Positions 23,094 to 35,159 of a DNA stretch of 64,000 bases are shown here, piece by piece; position 1 is the stretch's first letter, and each line of letters opens with the position of its first letter. A program made the position numbers and the translations under genes. The notes beneath the pieces were generated by a model, which ran no database searches, was not told the origin of the DNA, and saw only the letters and a list, made by a program, of their open reading frames with translations. The stretch lies in the NCBI GenBank assembly GCA_917880885.1, contig OU862917.1, positions 30,864,104 through 30,928,103 on the forward strand, in the 5' to 3' direction. This DNA is from Limnephilus marmoratus (taxonomy: Eukaryota; Arthropoda; Insecta; Trichoptera; Limnephilidae).

Positions 23094-24071
23094 TAGCTGA
23101 CCCACAATCGATGTTCTGCCATATAAATTATTTCTAGTGAATATTTTGGTTGTTAAATAAAAAAATAACGAATGTATTGTAAGTGTGTAGGGATGGGATC
23201 TATGACAGAAAGAGAAACGGAGCGCTGTAGACAATGACCGCCGATAAAAACAAAAAAAATCACCAACCATTCATTTTCTCAATTCAATGAATTTCATTGA
23301 GTGGACCGGCATTAGAAGTGTTGAGGAACTATTTCGGGTAGCGCAAGACAGAGAGACAATTTCAAAAGTGATCGCCAACGTCGTCGGGGAGACCTGATAC
23401 GGCACTCAAAGAAGAAGAATGAATTTCATTAAAGTAACGGACATATTCATTTTCTGATCTCTTGAAAGTAAGTGAAAAAAGTAATAAATTTTTTATCATA
23501 AAGTAAGAAAATAAATAAAGAAAATCAATATTAATTTCGAAGAGTAATTGAGTGTACGATTTTTTTTGTCAGTCCGTCTTTAGCCAACACAAATAAGCTC
23601 GATGGTTTACCCACGCGAGAACATGATGCCGAATGAAATATCAAAAAGACGCGACGCTTCTCGTGAATGTCTTGCGCATGGGTGGATAAAAGTTCGATGA
23701 GGCGGACGTAGCGCCATCTGTCATTCAACAATATAAATAATTTCATTTTGTTTGAAATAAGATTGACGGTTAAATTTTTTACGTACAAAAATACTAAAAT
23801 CGCGATTAAAAAATGGGAGCGTGGGGGTAGGAGGGTTACCAATTGGGGTTATAAGTATTTTTGATGCCAAATAAAAAATAAAACATTGTCAAAAAAATAG
23901 ATCATTTTTTTCTGAAAAGGGACACCCTAATCACCTAGCGGCATGAATTTTACTTTAAAACCTATTTTCATACCTACCAAATATACATAAAAAATTTCAT
24001 AAAAATCGGTCAAGCCTTTTCGGAGGAGTGCAACAACAAACACCGTGACACGAGATTTTTATATGCAAGAT
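23094..24071 (+). repeat. Interspersed repeat, TAGCTGACCC...TATATGCAAGAT ends
   Basis: The unit begins TAGCTGACCCACAATCGATG and ends with AAATCGGTCAAGCCTTTTCG, a CACCGTGACACGAGA block and TTTTTATATGCAAGAT. It is the same general class as 10738-11205. It has no intact reading frame. Confidence 0.5.
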
Positions 24072-24879
24072 TTGAATCTAGATTACTTAAACAATCAATC
24101 AAACCCGTCTCATAACAGACATCATTTGCGAGGCGGATAACGTACTTAAATTTAAACTTTTTATTTAAGTCAATAAATTACTCAGTTTGCATAAATTCCA
24201 CTTTATTATTATCGGCATAAAATAAAATTTTCAAAACATTAAAATAAAACATTCGTTACATAAATTGTTGGCAGTTATTTTATTCCAGTTAAATATTTGA
24301 GATCCCATTTAGGGTAAAAATGAATTTACGACATGTTACAAAAGATCCTGTTTTTTTTTAGAACTTGTAAAAAGCGTACATATTTAAAGCACCATAAATG
24401 ATAATTTCGGTCCTGGGTGCGGGGCGGCTTACGGCAGCCAACGTAACCCCGGGTCCACCATTTATCTTCATATATTTTCGCAACGAAAACAATGGGGGAC
24501 CGCAGAATGCAAGCTGGGGAGACTTTCACACATGCAGCGCCGTCAAAGTTTATTAAGCGATTGTTACCAGATACGAAACAAACAAATAATGCCAAAGATA
24601 CGAAATATGCATGTTTTATTGGATAAAGTTCTAAACAAGATTTAAAGTTTGAGTATTTTCAGGCGCGTTTATTTACGTACGTTTTCACGAAATATTGAAA
24701 CAGGAAAACAAATAGGTGTGTCGTTCCGAAAGTATTAATAAATACAATACGAAATAGTTTCCTTATTCTGAAAAATAATTATTTAGGCCAATTAGAATAA
24801 GTACGAGAATTAATTACGTTCCTTTTTTAATTCTTAAAATTGTCTTTTTTCAGTGGCTACTTTTGGTAACTTCGTATGT

Positions 24880-25090
24880 ATATTAAGACTAACTGAAGTC
24901 TCCGGCGTTGCCCGGAGAGCCCAACACAGATTTTCGAAATCAGACTAAGATAGTGACCTTCTTTTTGTTTTGAAGTTCTAGTGTAAAAAAACTTCATCAA
25001 TCTCGGAATAAATCGTAGATTTATATAAAAATCAAACAAACGCCGATATCCGCTCATCCGCCACAGACTATTATATTACATTATATAAAT
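24880..25090 (+). repeat. Probable third unit of the TAGCTGA-class repeat (5' part)
   Basis: TAACTGAAGTCTCCGGCGTT followed by GCCCGGAG is the kind of start seen in this class. The 3' terminal block is not evident, so the call is tentative. Confidence 0.3.
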
Positions 25091-26742
25091 AGAAGATAGA
25101 TTTTGACAAGTTACCCTAAGTCAATTTTAAAGTAATCTGTAACTAGAGCAAAAAGAAATGGTTACCAAATCAAAACGAGCAATTCCATTGAAGTTATTCC
25201 ATCGTAGCAAAAATTCGAATAGTTTGCCTAACGCTTCACGCCTTGTTAAGCTCTCAAGAGAGTAGTTAGTAGTTAGAAGACGTTGTTAAATGTAAAAAAA
25301 AATAGAAACTTACATTTGAAGATTGTTATAACCCAGAAATGAGTGGTTAGTTAATATCTTCCATTTGAAGCCCCTGAAGATTTGAATTTTGGTTACCTGA
25401 AAAAGAAATAAAATAAATTAATGTTAAAAATAATAGTACAGAACAAGGAACATAAAGATGCGAAGTGGGCTTGTTTCGTGATCCAAAAGTCTAACCATTA
25501 ATTGCTTAAATTTCTAACACAGAAATTCGTTTCATTATCGTGAAATTTTTAATTCGATCAAATGTTACGGCGTTGTACGATGTATTGTGTAAGAGAGACA
25601 GAGCGGGTGCTAAATGGGCTAGAACCATAGACATTCAAATTGAAGGACCAGCCGATCAGGGAAAGTTGTTGAGCGGGGAGGCGACCCGACCGTCTCCCTT
25701 CCAGTGATTTGTCAGTAAATGAATCTGATCTAAAATCACCATTCAGTGCTTTAAGGTGCCGCTACCCGAATTTCTACCGATTTCTTACATATCTCCCTTA
25801 AGAGCCCGAGAGGGATTTTTCAATATTTAATGTTTTTTCGTATTTTTGCGTATTTTTGCGTATTTTCGAAGTCATCTGTGTCGATAACAGCACCTCAAAA
25901 AAAAAGTTTGTCATTATATTTTTTTAGATACATGCATTTTCGATACCTCAAGCTAAAACTAAATATTTAAAAAAATATTTTTTCTTACTTTATAACTCTT
26001 TATAAAAGATCAGTTTTCAAAAAATCGTCAATGTACCGCTGATTTTTTTCCATCTGTCGTCATATACGAAAAGAAAAAAAATATTGAAAAATATTTTGTT
26101 ATAGGACACATATCAACCTATACCCGCCTATTTATATATTTTTATTATGTAGCTTAGTTATGACGTATTTAATTTTTTTAAACCACGTAAATCAACGTAC
26201 TTTAAAATCATTTTTTTTGTACTTAAAAACCTTTTTTTCTGTTTAATAAAAATATTACCCAATAAAACAGTGTTTTACCTATACAATGTATTAACTAATA
26301 TAAAAAAAATCAATGATTTATTCGATGATATTCAATTTTCCTGAGCGTACAAAATACATAAAAACTATGGTGTTTTCGATATTCTGGTCATAACGCGGAA
26401 GTCTCTCCGCCCGGGTGGTTGTCTGCGAAGCTCTGTTCCGTAAAGCTGTGTTGAAAAACGTAAGTGTATTAGTTATTAAGATGTAATACATATACTCTGT
26501 ATGAATGAAACCAAACTGTATAATGTGTTCGTGTAATTTGAAGGAAGCTTGTCAAAAAGGATTTCTAAAACGTGCGTAGCAAGGGACGGACGATCATAAT
26601 ATGCTTAAACTTTTTAATATAGTACCCGTTTATCATTTAATAATAAACATGTCAAAAGGAATTAGTTAACGGAAGTGCCAAGGACGAGGCCTTTCCTTGT
26701 ATATTGTAACTTCTGATGTGTGGGCTGTTTTGGGTCATTTCT
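25091..26742. other. No gene seen
   Basis: Long AT-rich stretch with two more GC-rich islands (about 25610-25700 and 26390-26440). No frame of convincing length or family is present. Confidence 0.4.
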
Positions 26743-27005
26743 AATATTTTCAAACGGAGCACGTAGAAAGGGATAAAATAACTAGAACACCCAGGATACT
26801 AATGTTCACATATATTTTACCTTTTCACATGTTCCTTCAGATAGCTTCGCACAGGGTAGTTTGTTTTTTATTTGAACAGAGTCCTTTTTAATATTTTCAA
26901 ACGGAGCACGTAGAAAGGGACAAAATAACTAGAATATCCAGGACACGAATGTTCACATATATTGTACCTTCTTACGTGTTACCTTCAGATAGCCTCACAC
27001 TGGGT
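26743..27005. repeat. Tandem duplication, 147-bp period
   Basis: AATATTTTCAAACGGAGCAC and the following about 115 bp are repeated once, 147 nt downstream, with scattered substitutions (for example GGGATAAAATAAC against GGGACAAAATAAC). No gene is associated. Confidence 0.75.
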
Positions 27006-27405
27006 ACACATTCAAAACTCGGAACAACAAAGCAACTTTTAAAAGTATTGTGGTCTCTTTCTCTAGCACGGGGCCGTGGGCATGTCAGAGCGAGACCACG
27101 GTAACAATAATAGAATAGAATAATAGAAGCGGTATTCGCCGATATTCGCAGATATCATGTTACATTGGACAAAGGTTTAAGGGTTGTGCAAATATATGAT
27201 TAATTATTATAATCATTTAAGTATTTAATCGAGCTATTATCGTTATGATTCAAAGAAAAGAAAATTACTTATTATTTTTTTAATTGATAAACTAACGTTT
27301 AGACAAGATTTTTATGCATAGCACAAAGGGTAACAATTATTATAAGCAATAATTATCAGCCTGAAATACTCATCTACATTGAAAAATCTTCCGAGAAAAG
27401 ATACT

Positions 27406-27478
27406 TGCCGCCAACGGGACTTGAACCCGTGTCCTTCTGATTGCCGGTCAGGTGCTCTGACCACTGAGCTATGGCGGC
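27406..27478 (-). tRNA. tRNA-like gene, anticodon GGC (left arm of palindrome)
   Basis: A 73-nt sequence folds into a full cloverleaf: perfect 7-bp acceptor stem (GCCGCCA/TGGCGGC), D stem GCTC/GAGC, anticodon stem with one C-A mismatch, and TPsiC stem ACGGG/CCCGT. The internal A box (TAGCTCAGTGGTC) and B box (GGTTCAAGTCC) are intact. The loop CCGGCAA gives anticodon GGC (alanine), but position 33 is C where U is nearly universal, and the G3:U70 pair that defines tRNA-Ala is absent. It may be a decayed tRNA or the head of a SINE rather than a working tRNA. Confidence 0.6.
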
Positions 27479-27680
27479 TTATCTAATACCCGCCAAATAA
27501 TTCAATATATGTATACTAGTGCTTCATTCAACAATTACTGTTTATTATATATATAATAAACAGTTTATATTACGGTATTTAACAATTACTGTTTATTTTA
27601 TTTAAACAGTATATATAATAAACAGTAATTGTTGAATGAAACACTAGAATATATTGAATTATTTGGCGGGTATAAGTTAA

Positions 27681-27753
27681 GCCGCCATAGCTCAGTGGTC
27701 AGAGCACCTGACCGGCAATCAGAAGGACACGGGTTCAAGTCCCGTTGGCGGCA
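27681..27753 (+). tRNA. tRNA-like gene, anticodon GGC (right arm of palindrome)
   Basis: Identical over all 73 nt to the copy at 27406-27478, in the opposite orientation. Box A and box B are intact, so polymerase III transcription is plausible, running toward the protein gene that starts at 27907. The same reservations about C33 and the missing G3:U70 pair apply. Confidence 0.6.
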
Positions 27754-27906
27754 AGTATCTTTTCTTGGAAGATTTTTCAATGTAGATGAGTGTTTCAGGC
27801 TGATAATTATTGCTTATAATAATTGTTAGAAAATTACTTGTTCAATAATTGCAAATTCACTTTGTTTAATTAGTGTTTGTATTTTTTTCAGTATAAAAAT
27901 TTAAAT

Positions 27907-30900
27907 ATGGGAAACAAATGGCGTTCCAAAACTTGGCGTCAGCTCAATACACTCCGAATGAAAAAGTATGATTTTTAACCTATTTATAGCATAACTACTA
28001 TACTACAGGGTGTATTTAGACGTATCCGACGACTTTAACCAGATTTTTTTAAAAACAAATTAAAAACGAACAAAAAAGCTTTCGCCACTAGTTTTAGATT
28101 TCTTTGGCTATATCTAACTTTATCATTTACAAAGGATACAGAAAACATACTTACCTGGCAGGTTACTTCCGATAAAGAAGAAAGTTTATTCTTGGAGAAG
28201 ATGCGATGTGCACACGTTAAACGCGTTATACACTACATTTAAAACACTGGACATGGCATGATTTTACATTTGATACCCCTATTACTGTTGATTTTATGTT
28301 TATGAGAAGATTAGTGGCAAAAGTAAATATTTATATTGAAAGAATTGGAGAATTCAGGACTCATTAGGACTCTTTATGAAATGAACATACATGTTTCACA
28401 TTCATCAAACACGGTAAAGCCATTTCAAGCACAGTTTCACATTTAATGGTGGTCATACACCAGTACGATACTGAAAATACCTTCCACTCTGGAATGTGCC
28501 ACAAATATACTATGTATTATTTCAAATGAATTAATTGTGAAGTAACACAAATTGATCAAATTACATTTGACTGTTTTGTGTGCAGATCGATTTCTCTAAG
28601 ATCTCCGGGAATAGAAGAGAACAATGCTGTTGTGGATAACTACTCTGAAAATTTCAGTACTGAACTACCCACGAATATAGTTTCCACGGCTGGTGTATCT
28701 GTTTTAGCCGTAAGCAACATCAAATAATGATTATAAGGGTAATTTTTTCACCTAAGTGAATGAAAAAGTGTTCACACATGATTATGTTTTTTTTAGGAAC
28801 AAAGTGTGTATGACATTCCCGAATCCACTACAGCCGCACATTCAATGGAATTCTGCAATGTTGAAGTAAGAGTTACGATGACGCTTTATAATTTTTGCTT
28901 AGCACGTTTTGTGAAATATTCCTTGGACCTTTAGTTACTTACTCCTTTTTACTATTATTTTAATTTAGGAGCAGCTCGTGGATGTCAATAATCCTGTAGT
29001 GGAGCCATCAGAAACACCAATAGCCATTGATGGAAGGAGGATTGTAGACTTCCAATACATCTTTACAGAATTTCAAAAAATTAACACCCATTGCTTACTC
29101 TTAGGATGTACTCTGTCAAACATTTATATTTATAAGGAAAATAGAAGAGGATTCCAATCAACTTTTTTCTTCCAATGCAATATGTGCCACCTCAAAATGA
29201 AGATTTCATCCTACGATAAAAATATACCTCTAGACGTAAACCATGCTGCTGTGTCTGGAGCTGTTACAGTTGGAATAGGTTTCGCGAACCTGCAGCAACT
29301 TGTTGAAACCATGGAAATTCCGGCCATGACTGGCACAACATTTCGCGAAATGCAAAATAAAGTTTCTTCATGGTACGAATGCACAGCTATTCTAAAAATG
29401 AAAGAAGCAGCACAGAAAGAGGCAGAATATGCAAGGGAAATCGGAAGCATAGATTCTAACGGAACTCCATTGATAACTGTGGTTGCGGATGGATGTTGGT
29501 CTAAAAGATCATATGGATCAAACTACTCTGCTCTTTCTGGGGCTGCGGCAATCGTTGGCCAAAAATTTGGCCAAGTTCTTTTTTTTAAAGTAAAAAATAA
29601 ATATTGCGTAATATGTACCAGGGCTGAAAATAAAAATGAACGCGCCAGAGAACACGTGTGCTTTAAAAATCACACCGGCAGCTCGACGAGCATGGAGTCA
29701 GACATTCTGGTAGAAGGTTTCAAGACTTCCATGAGCACACACGGCATTATATACTCCAAACTCATCGCTGATGGAGATTCCAGCACATACAATAAAATTT
29801 TAAAATCAAGACCTTACAAAAACCTTACAGTAGAAAAAATTGAATGCCGCAACCATCTTTTGCGAAACTTTTGTAATAAATTACGCAAAATAACAACAGA
29901 GACATTTTATCCCCTGGCTTCACGGAAAATTTTGTCAGCTAGACTTTTAAGGCTTCGCACTGCAGTACGATGTGCTATATCGCATAGGAAGGGCGAAATT
30001 GGAATGATGGCTGACAAAATTTTCAAATTAAATTCAGATATACTAAATGGACCCCGGCATGTGTTTGGAGATCACAAATCCTGCCACATAGGCGGATATT
30101 TTTGTAAACGTACTGAAAGTGGTGAAACCAATTGGATACCTCTATTAGAGAAATGCAAGATGTTAGATAAAATAATGCTGCATGTAAACACTCTAGCATC
30201 ACATTCTCGAAGTTTGATTTGTGATGTTGACAGTAACGTTGTTGAAAGATTTAACCATATAATTGCCAAAATGACTGGAGGTAAGCGAATAAATTATACG
30301 TCCCGAAATTCGTACCAAAGTCGATGTGCCGCAGCGGTGGTATCATTCAATTCCAGGAGAATTCATTACGCCGTGCATAAAGAAGTTTTTGGAAACAGCC
30401 CTGGTACATGGTCAAAAAGAATGGAAGCCAGGCGTGCAAATATTGCTAAGAAAAAAAAAGTCCCAAAAAAAAAACTATCTTTCGCGTTGAACCCCATTAT
30501 TCCCGATTGCGATTATGGTGAACATTTAAACTCACCCGATATGGCTGATGTGCTTTTCACGGAAGCCAAAAATGTATTTTTAGAGTCTTTGAATCTCTCA
30601 GACGCCGATCGTTCGCATATTGAAAATGCAACTGTTTTGCAATCAAAGTCAGGCGAATGGATGGAACTCCGGAGAAAGCGTCTAACAGCATCTTGGTTCG
30701 GGAAAATTTGTAAAAGACGATTGAACATCAGCTGTGGACCGTTAGTTAAAAGTATCATGTACCAAAGTCCACTAGGAGTACCATCAGTACGTTTTGGTAA
30801 TGACAACGAGGCCGGAGCCTTAATCCAGCTTTCCATTCAATTAGGATTGACTTTTTCTAAATGCGGTTTGTTTTTAGATGAATGTCATCCTTTCCTAGGT

Positions 30901-31338
30901 GCCACTCCCGACAGTAAAGGTGATAATTTTATAGTTGAAGTTAAATGCCCTTATAGCGCTCGAGGTATGGAGCCGTTGGCAGCAATTAAAGTGAAAAAAA
31001 TAAAATTTTGGTATTTTGACAAAGACGGTGAAGTTAAAATTAATACAAACCATGATTGGTACTTCCAAATTCAAGGACAACTTCATGTCACCAAGTCCAA
31101 TATATGTGTGTTTGGTGTTTGGACCTCTAATAAGATTCCATTGAAGGTTGAAACTATAAGAAGAGATGATTATTTCTTTCACTTTAAAATGTTAAAACGC
31201 CTTCAAAATTTCTATTTTGATTGCTACTTGCCAGAAATAATTGACCCGAGGTATGAAAGAGGCATGGAAATTAGAAATCCTCCTTATATAGAGCAAGCTA
31301 TTCTTTCCAAAAAAGCTACCCTTAAAAGAAACGCGTGA
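27907..31338 (+). CDS. MULE-type transposase fused to YqaJ/lambda-exonuclease-like nuclease, four exons
   Basis: I infer four exons: 27907-27965, 28586-28709, 28797-28865 and 28969-31338 (TGA). Donors are GTATGA, GTAAGC and GTAAGA; acceptors are TGTGCAG, TTTTTAG and AATTTAG. Phases match, and the sum is 2622 nt or 873 codons plus stop, open throughout. Residues about 110-560 resemble the insect Mutator-like (MULE) transposase domain: a CNMC zinc-type pair (154, 157), VVADGCW (Asp258), IADGDSS (Asp352/354) and VVERFN (Glu510), followed by GGKRINY. A Lys-rich linker (578-587, possible nuclear signal) precedes a YqaJ-type nuclease domain: WMELRRKRLTAS, Glu698, GATPD (Asp732) and VEVKCP (Glu741, Lys743). 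All proposed catalytic residues are present. It could be an active transposon gene or a domesticated one. I found no flanking TIRs. The start could lie further upstream if a 5' UTR intron ends at the TTTTTTCAG just before it. Confidence 0.85.
28410..28560 (-). mobile_element. SINE family 1 fragment inside intron 1
   Basis: Shared blocks with the copy at 3003-3483, reversed: AAAGCCATTTCAAGCA, CCTTCCACTCTGGAATGTGC and AAATGAATTAATTGTGAAGT. It lies wholly within the first intron of the transposase/nuclease gene and ends about 25 nt before the acceptor of exon 2. The tRNA head is missing. Confidence 0.75.
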
Positions 31339-31524
31339 ACAACAGCGTCTGAGAGATTATTGGTTTTCCGATTATATTTTCTTATGCTTGTACTTCCAAT
31401 ACGTTTTATGGTATTGATTTTTATTATGTTTAGATGTGAATTTGTGTAAGTGCTTAACTTAATGTACCATTTTATAACACTGCGCCAAACAAATGCATTA
31501 TTTATTTATTTATTTACACCGTGA

Positions 31525-31530
31525 AATAAA
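31525..31530 (+). promoter_or_regulatory. Likely poly(A) signal of the transposase/nuclease gene
   Basis: AATAAA lies 187 nt after the stop codon, the first convincing hexamer downstream in an AT-rich 3' region. Cleavage is expected within about 30 nt. Confidence 0.45.
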
Positions 31531-31930
31531 TGCAATATCAATTATCTTTGCCCAGGTACGTTTTTAAAATAAGCTGATGGGTATTTTTTGGACAATACTC
31601 GCCGTCACTTTGCAGAGTTTATTTTTTCACTTGAAATTATTTAATGAAACCGCTCACAGTTTCTTCACGAAAACGTTTACCGATACTTTGTTTGTTTTTT
31701 ATGTATTATACGCTATAAATTCAGATTATTTATTATTTATGGAGCGATTTTTTTGCATGCGCTCTGAAGTGAAATGTACATAACTAATACCGGCAATGTA
31801 TACTCTGTCTATTACCTAGTATTATGTTCCTTGTGAAAAAAAACTGTCGTTTCTATTAAAATTGTAACTAATTCACGCATCTTCTCATATAATATAGTAT
31901 CATTTTTTGAGTAAGTTGGGGAATTACTTG

Positions 31931-32045
31931 GTTATTCAAATCTGGTCACCAAACGCGGCTAAAGCCATTTCAAGCAACCCTTGGATTCTGAATGGTGGTT
32001 TTTGATCAAGGTTATACTGAGAGTATCTTCTTTCATTACGGAGTG
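31931..32045 (-). mobile_element. SINE family 1 fragment
   Basis: AATCTGGTCACCAAACGCGG, AAAGCCATTTCAAGCAA and GATTCTGAATGGTGGT match the reversed body of the full SINE. Both ends are truncated. Confidence 0.7.
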
Positions 32046-32049
32046 TGAA

Positions 32050-33480
32050 ATTTTGGTAAATACGAGATTATTAATTTTTACAAAGGTAAAAATCCTTTTC
32101 ACTTTCTCCTTTTTATGAGTAGTGCTTCGAGTATTACAGATACGAGATCTCGGTATTATATTCCTGACAGTCTAACATCTTATAATTAACTTTTTTTTTT
32201 CGAAATTCTTTTCTTTTAAAATTCGATACCATACGAGTACATCGTATCTTTATTTTATTGTTTGTAACACACATGAATAATTGTATCCATATAGCTACAT
32301 TCTAGCTTTAGTACATAAAATTTTGTTTTATGTCAAGTTTTATTATCTGAATTGTATTAGTTTTTTGATTGGTACAAAAATATAATTTATTGTATTTTTA
32401 TGTGTGTATGTAAAGGCCACTAGGACGTTTATAAAAATAAGTTAATAAATAAATTCCAACCAGGGAAATACATTCTTCTACTATTTTTGGTTACATTATT
32501 CTTACCGTTCCAAATTTTGGAAGAATTTTAAATATTATGTTTTTATTCACACACCTAAAAAGTGATGTAATAAATCATTAGTTTATGGCGTACATAGGAA
32601 AATACCTTATTTTCGTAGGAAATGATAATGATTTAAATAAAAATACATAACAAAAAACATACAATAATCATAGTTTTGAATAGAAGTTAGTTTGTGTTTT
32701 TTTTCTTCGTGTTATAAAAACTATTTTATTCTATTTTGCAAAAACCCTAAACTTTTAAATAAATAAATTAATATCTCAACGTTGTTTTATATTTCCATGT
32801 TTTGACAGCCCTAACAATTTGCACAGGCGATGATGGACTTCACAGTTCACGCAGTCAAACGCCACTAGCAGGTGTTCGGGGTTGAGAGGTATAAAAATTC
32901 CCAATATTTAGGGAAAATTATGTACAATACACGTGAAATGTGGGAATATTCGTAATATTATGTAATATATCAATACCCCTCTAATTTCAACTTCATATTG
33001 AGAAGAAGCAGATTTTTATAGAACTTAGTAAACTTTTTGACGTTTGTAATTTTTGTTTAAAAATAACATAGAATGTAGTGTTAAAACCCAGTAAACATCT
33101 CCCAATTTAAATCTAAAATCATACTTTTTGAATCTTGGATATGTGTGGGTTTTAAAAAGCTGTTCGTGAAATATTTTAAAATTATTTGCAACAAAATAGG
33201 GAATCTCGGGGAAATTTCCTCAAGTCATAGGGAAAAATCAAAATTCAGCCAACCACAAAAACGACCAACGTGTAATATTCCTTTTTCAATTCGTGTTCGG
33301 GAATGATCGCCGTCACTTCGGGTTTTTTACGAGCGGATACTGGGATCAAACTCATTTGAAGTAACAATGAACATTAATTTTTGGTGGAATTGATTTAAAA
33401 ATTCGATGAGGGCGACGCAAGCGACAAATTTTTTAACTATTTTGGCAAATTTCGACAAAATCGTTTGCCCTGCTCCGCTC
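32050..33480. other. No gene seen
   Basis: AT-rich sequence downstream of the gene. No coding, RNA or strong repeat signal is recognised. Confidence 0.4.
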
Positions 33481-33860
33481 TTAAACATTTGAAGTTTTTA
33501 AGCTCTAAAAAAAATATATATTATTTTTGAAAATAATATCTAGATGCGTTTCACACCGAAACGCAAATTACATAAAATTCCGTGCATAGAAAAAAATCGC
33601 AATGCATGCTCCGAAAATTATTATAAACACGTTTGTTTCAGATATTTTACAAGTTATAGTTGTGAAAAAATTCACAATGTTTCTTTAAATGATACTGATG
33701 CTTTCCACGAGATTTTTGCTCTATTTTAAACGAGTCGTGTTTTTTTTAAACATTATCGCAACTTTCGCACCGATTTTATCGCTTTAAATATTAGCGCGCT
33801 CCTCTAATTACATATCTCTCCATCTTCTTCTTTTTGAGCACGGATGCGGCGCCTTAAAAT
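33480..33860. repeat. Interspersed repeat, copy 1 (uninterrupted)
   Basis: Blocks AATAATATCTAGAT, GAAAAAAATCGCAA, GAGATTTTTGCTCTA, TTTAAACGAGTCGTGTTTT and a CCATCTTCTTCTTTTTGA-like block occur in the same order at 42520-43430. There the copy is split by a LINE. No coding capacity is seen. Confidence 0.65.
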
Positions 33861-34214
33861 AAAATTCCAAATCCCAAATTGTGTTAACAAAACTTTGGGC
33901 TTGTTTTCACATTATTTAGTTAAACACTTTTACAAATGTGTTATAACTTACCCACCTCACTCATTTTTAGCGTCGCTACGCCGAGTGGTTCGTTTAAAAA
34001 TGAACATTAAGAACCTGCGCATAAAAATTCCACAATGGACTGCGCTGCAAACCTCAGCCTTACTTTAGCGAACTTTACTTCTCTGCGCACGGTCTGATTG
34101 ACTGCTCGTCAAAACAATGTGGGGTTCTCGGCGGCCAAAGCATTCTCGAACCCTCATTGTGCCAAAAATATGGAGTCGAGGTTTGCCTCCATCAGCTCGT
34201 CGAAATTTTACGTG

Positions 34215-35090
34215 GATTTCATGTTTATTTATTTATTTATTTATTTATTTACGGACAATTAGTCCAATTAACAATACATCAATAACACGAATAGAAAAAA
34301 AAGAGAAATCACAATGAAAGGAGATTACATATAGATGAAGAGCATTGACAAAATACATATAATATAAAAGTACATAGAGAAGATAACTACAAGTAGCTTG
34401 AAGATGGATTTAAAAAGACTTTAAAAAACCACATTGCGTAACGACTGCCGAAAGTCATTTAGGCTTACACCAAAAAATTCAATGCTTTGATTTGTGTTGA
34501 CTAGTCTCGACATTCTGGATAAAGGAGAATGATATCCATAATTAGTAGAATGTTGATTGAGGAACAGCAATTCATTATTTCGGAGTCTACGGGAAGGAAT
34601 GTTGAACTGGATGAGTTGTAACAAAGCAGGTGTGTCAGTAATACTGTTGATAATTTTGAAAATGCATATTAGATCAGAGTCCTTTCTACGTTTTTCTAAA
34701 GAGGAAATGTTTAAAGTTTGTTCAATTTCATCATACCAGTATTCTCCTCTTTCAAGTCCTAACCTCCAAGCAATTCCTCGTAGGAAGCGATGTTGTACAG
34801 ATTCGATGTAACAAATGTGGACAGCATAAAAAGGAGACCAAATGACAATAGCATATTCAAGGTGAGGGCGGACCAGCGAACAGTAAAGAGATTTAAGTGT
34901 ATTTATATGTTTAAAGTCAGAGGTAATTCTATGAATGAAGCCGAGTAGTTTAAGTGATTTGTTTACGATGTTATTAATGTGATCCCGGAAAGAAAGTTTA
35001 CAATCCAGAGTGACCCCAAGGTCCTCGATAGATGTGACAGTGGAGAGACAAACGTTTGGGCTAACCTATCGATTTGAATGTCTCTGGCTA
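34215..35090 (-). pseudogene. LINE (Jockey/CR1-type) reverse transcriptase C-terminal third
   Basis: The minus strand is open from about 35065 to 34421. It encodes the late reverse transcriptase and thumb region of the family: TSIEDLGVTLDCKLSF, VRPHLEYAIVIW, SVQHRFLRGIAWRLG, SLEKRRKDSDL and LIQFNIPSRRLR. A TAG near 35068 ends the readable part on the 5' side. A UTR and an (AAAT)n tail (34222-34253 as TTTA on the plus strand) finish the element. This is the longest and best-preserved of the four related copies, but it has lost the catalytic palm and the endonuclease. Confidence 0.85.
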
Positions 35091-35159
35091 GAAGCAAAAG
35101 GTACCAAGTCAGTGGCGATATCGATTTTAATTCAAATCTACGTGGAAGGCATTTCTAGT

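Larger units (their letters stand above)
27331..27828. repeat. Large palindrome carrying two tRNA-like genes
   Basis: Arms of about 235-250 bp (27331 to about 27580, and about 27595-27828) are near-perfect reverse complements. Each contains the same 73-nt tRNA-like sequence, transcribed away from the centre. The outermost TAACAATTATTATAAGCAAT is matched exactly at the other end. The centre holds nested AATAAACAGT/ACTGTTTATT hairpins. A 12-bp direct repeat AGAAAATTACTT occurs at 27259-27270 and 27828-27839 and could be a target duplication, placing the left edge of the insert near 27271. The structure is an inverted dimer of a tRNA-related element, about 80 bp upstream of a gene's start codon. 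Confidence 0.85.

Noticed and set aside
27406..27753. Functional alanine tRNA genes
   Set aside because: The cloverleaf is good, but C33 and the absence of the G3:U70 pair make normal tRNA-Ala function doubtful, so I call them tRNA-like only.
29211..31182. Minus-strand frames inside the transposase/nuclease exon
   Set aside because: They are shadows of the long plus-strand exon and have no family resemblance.
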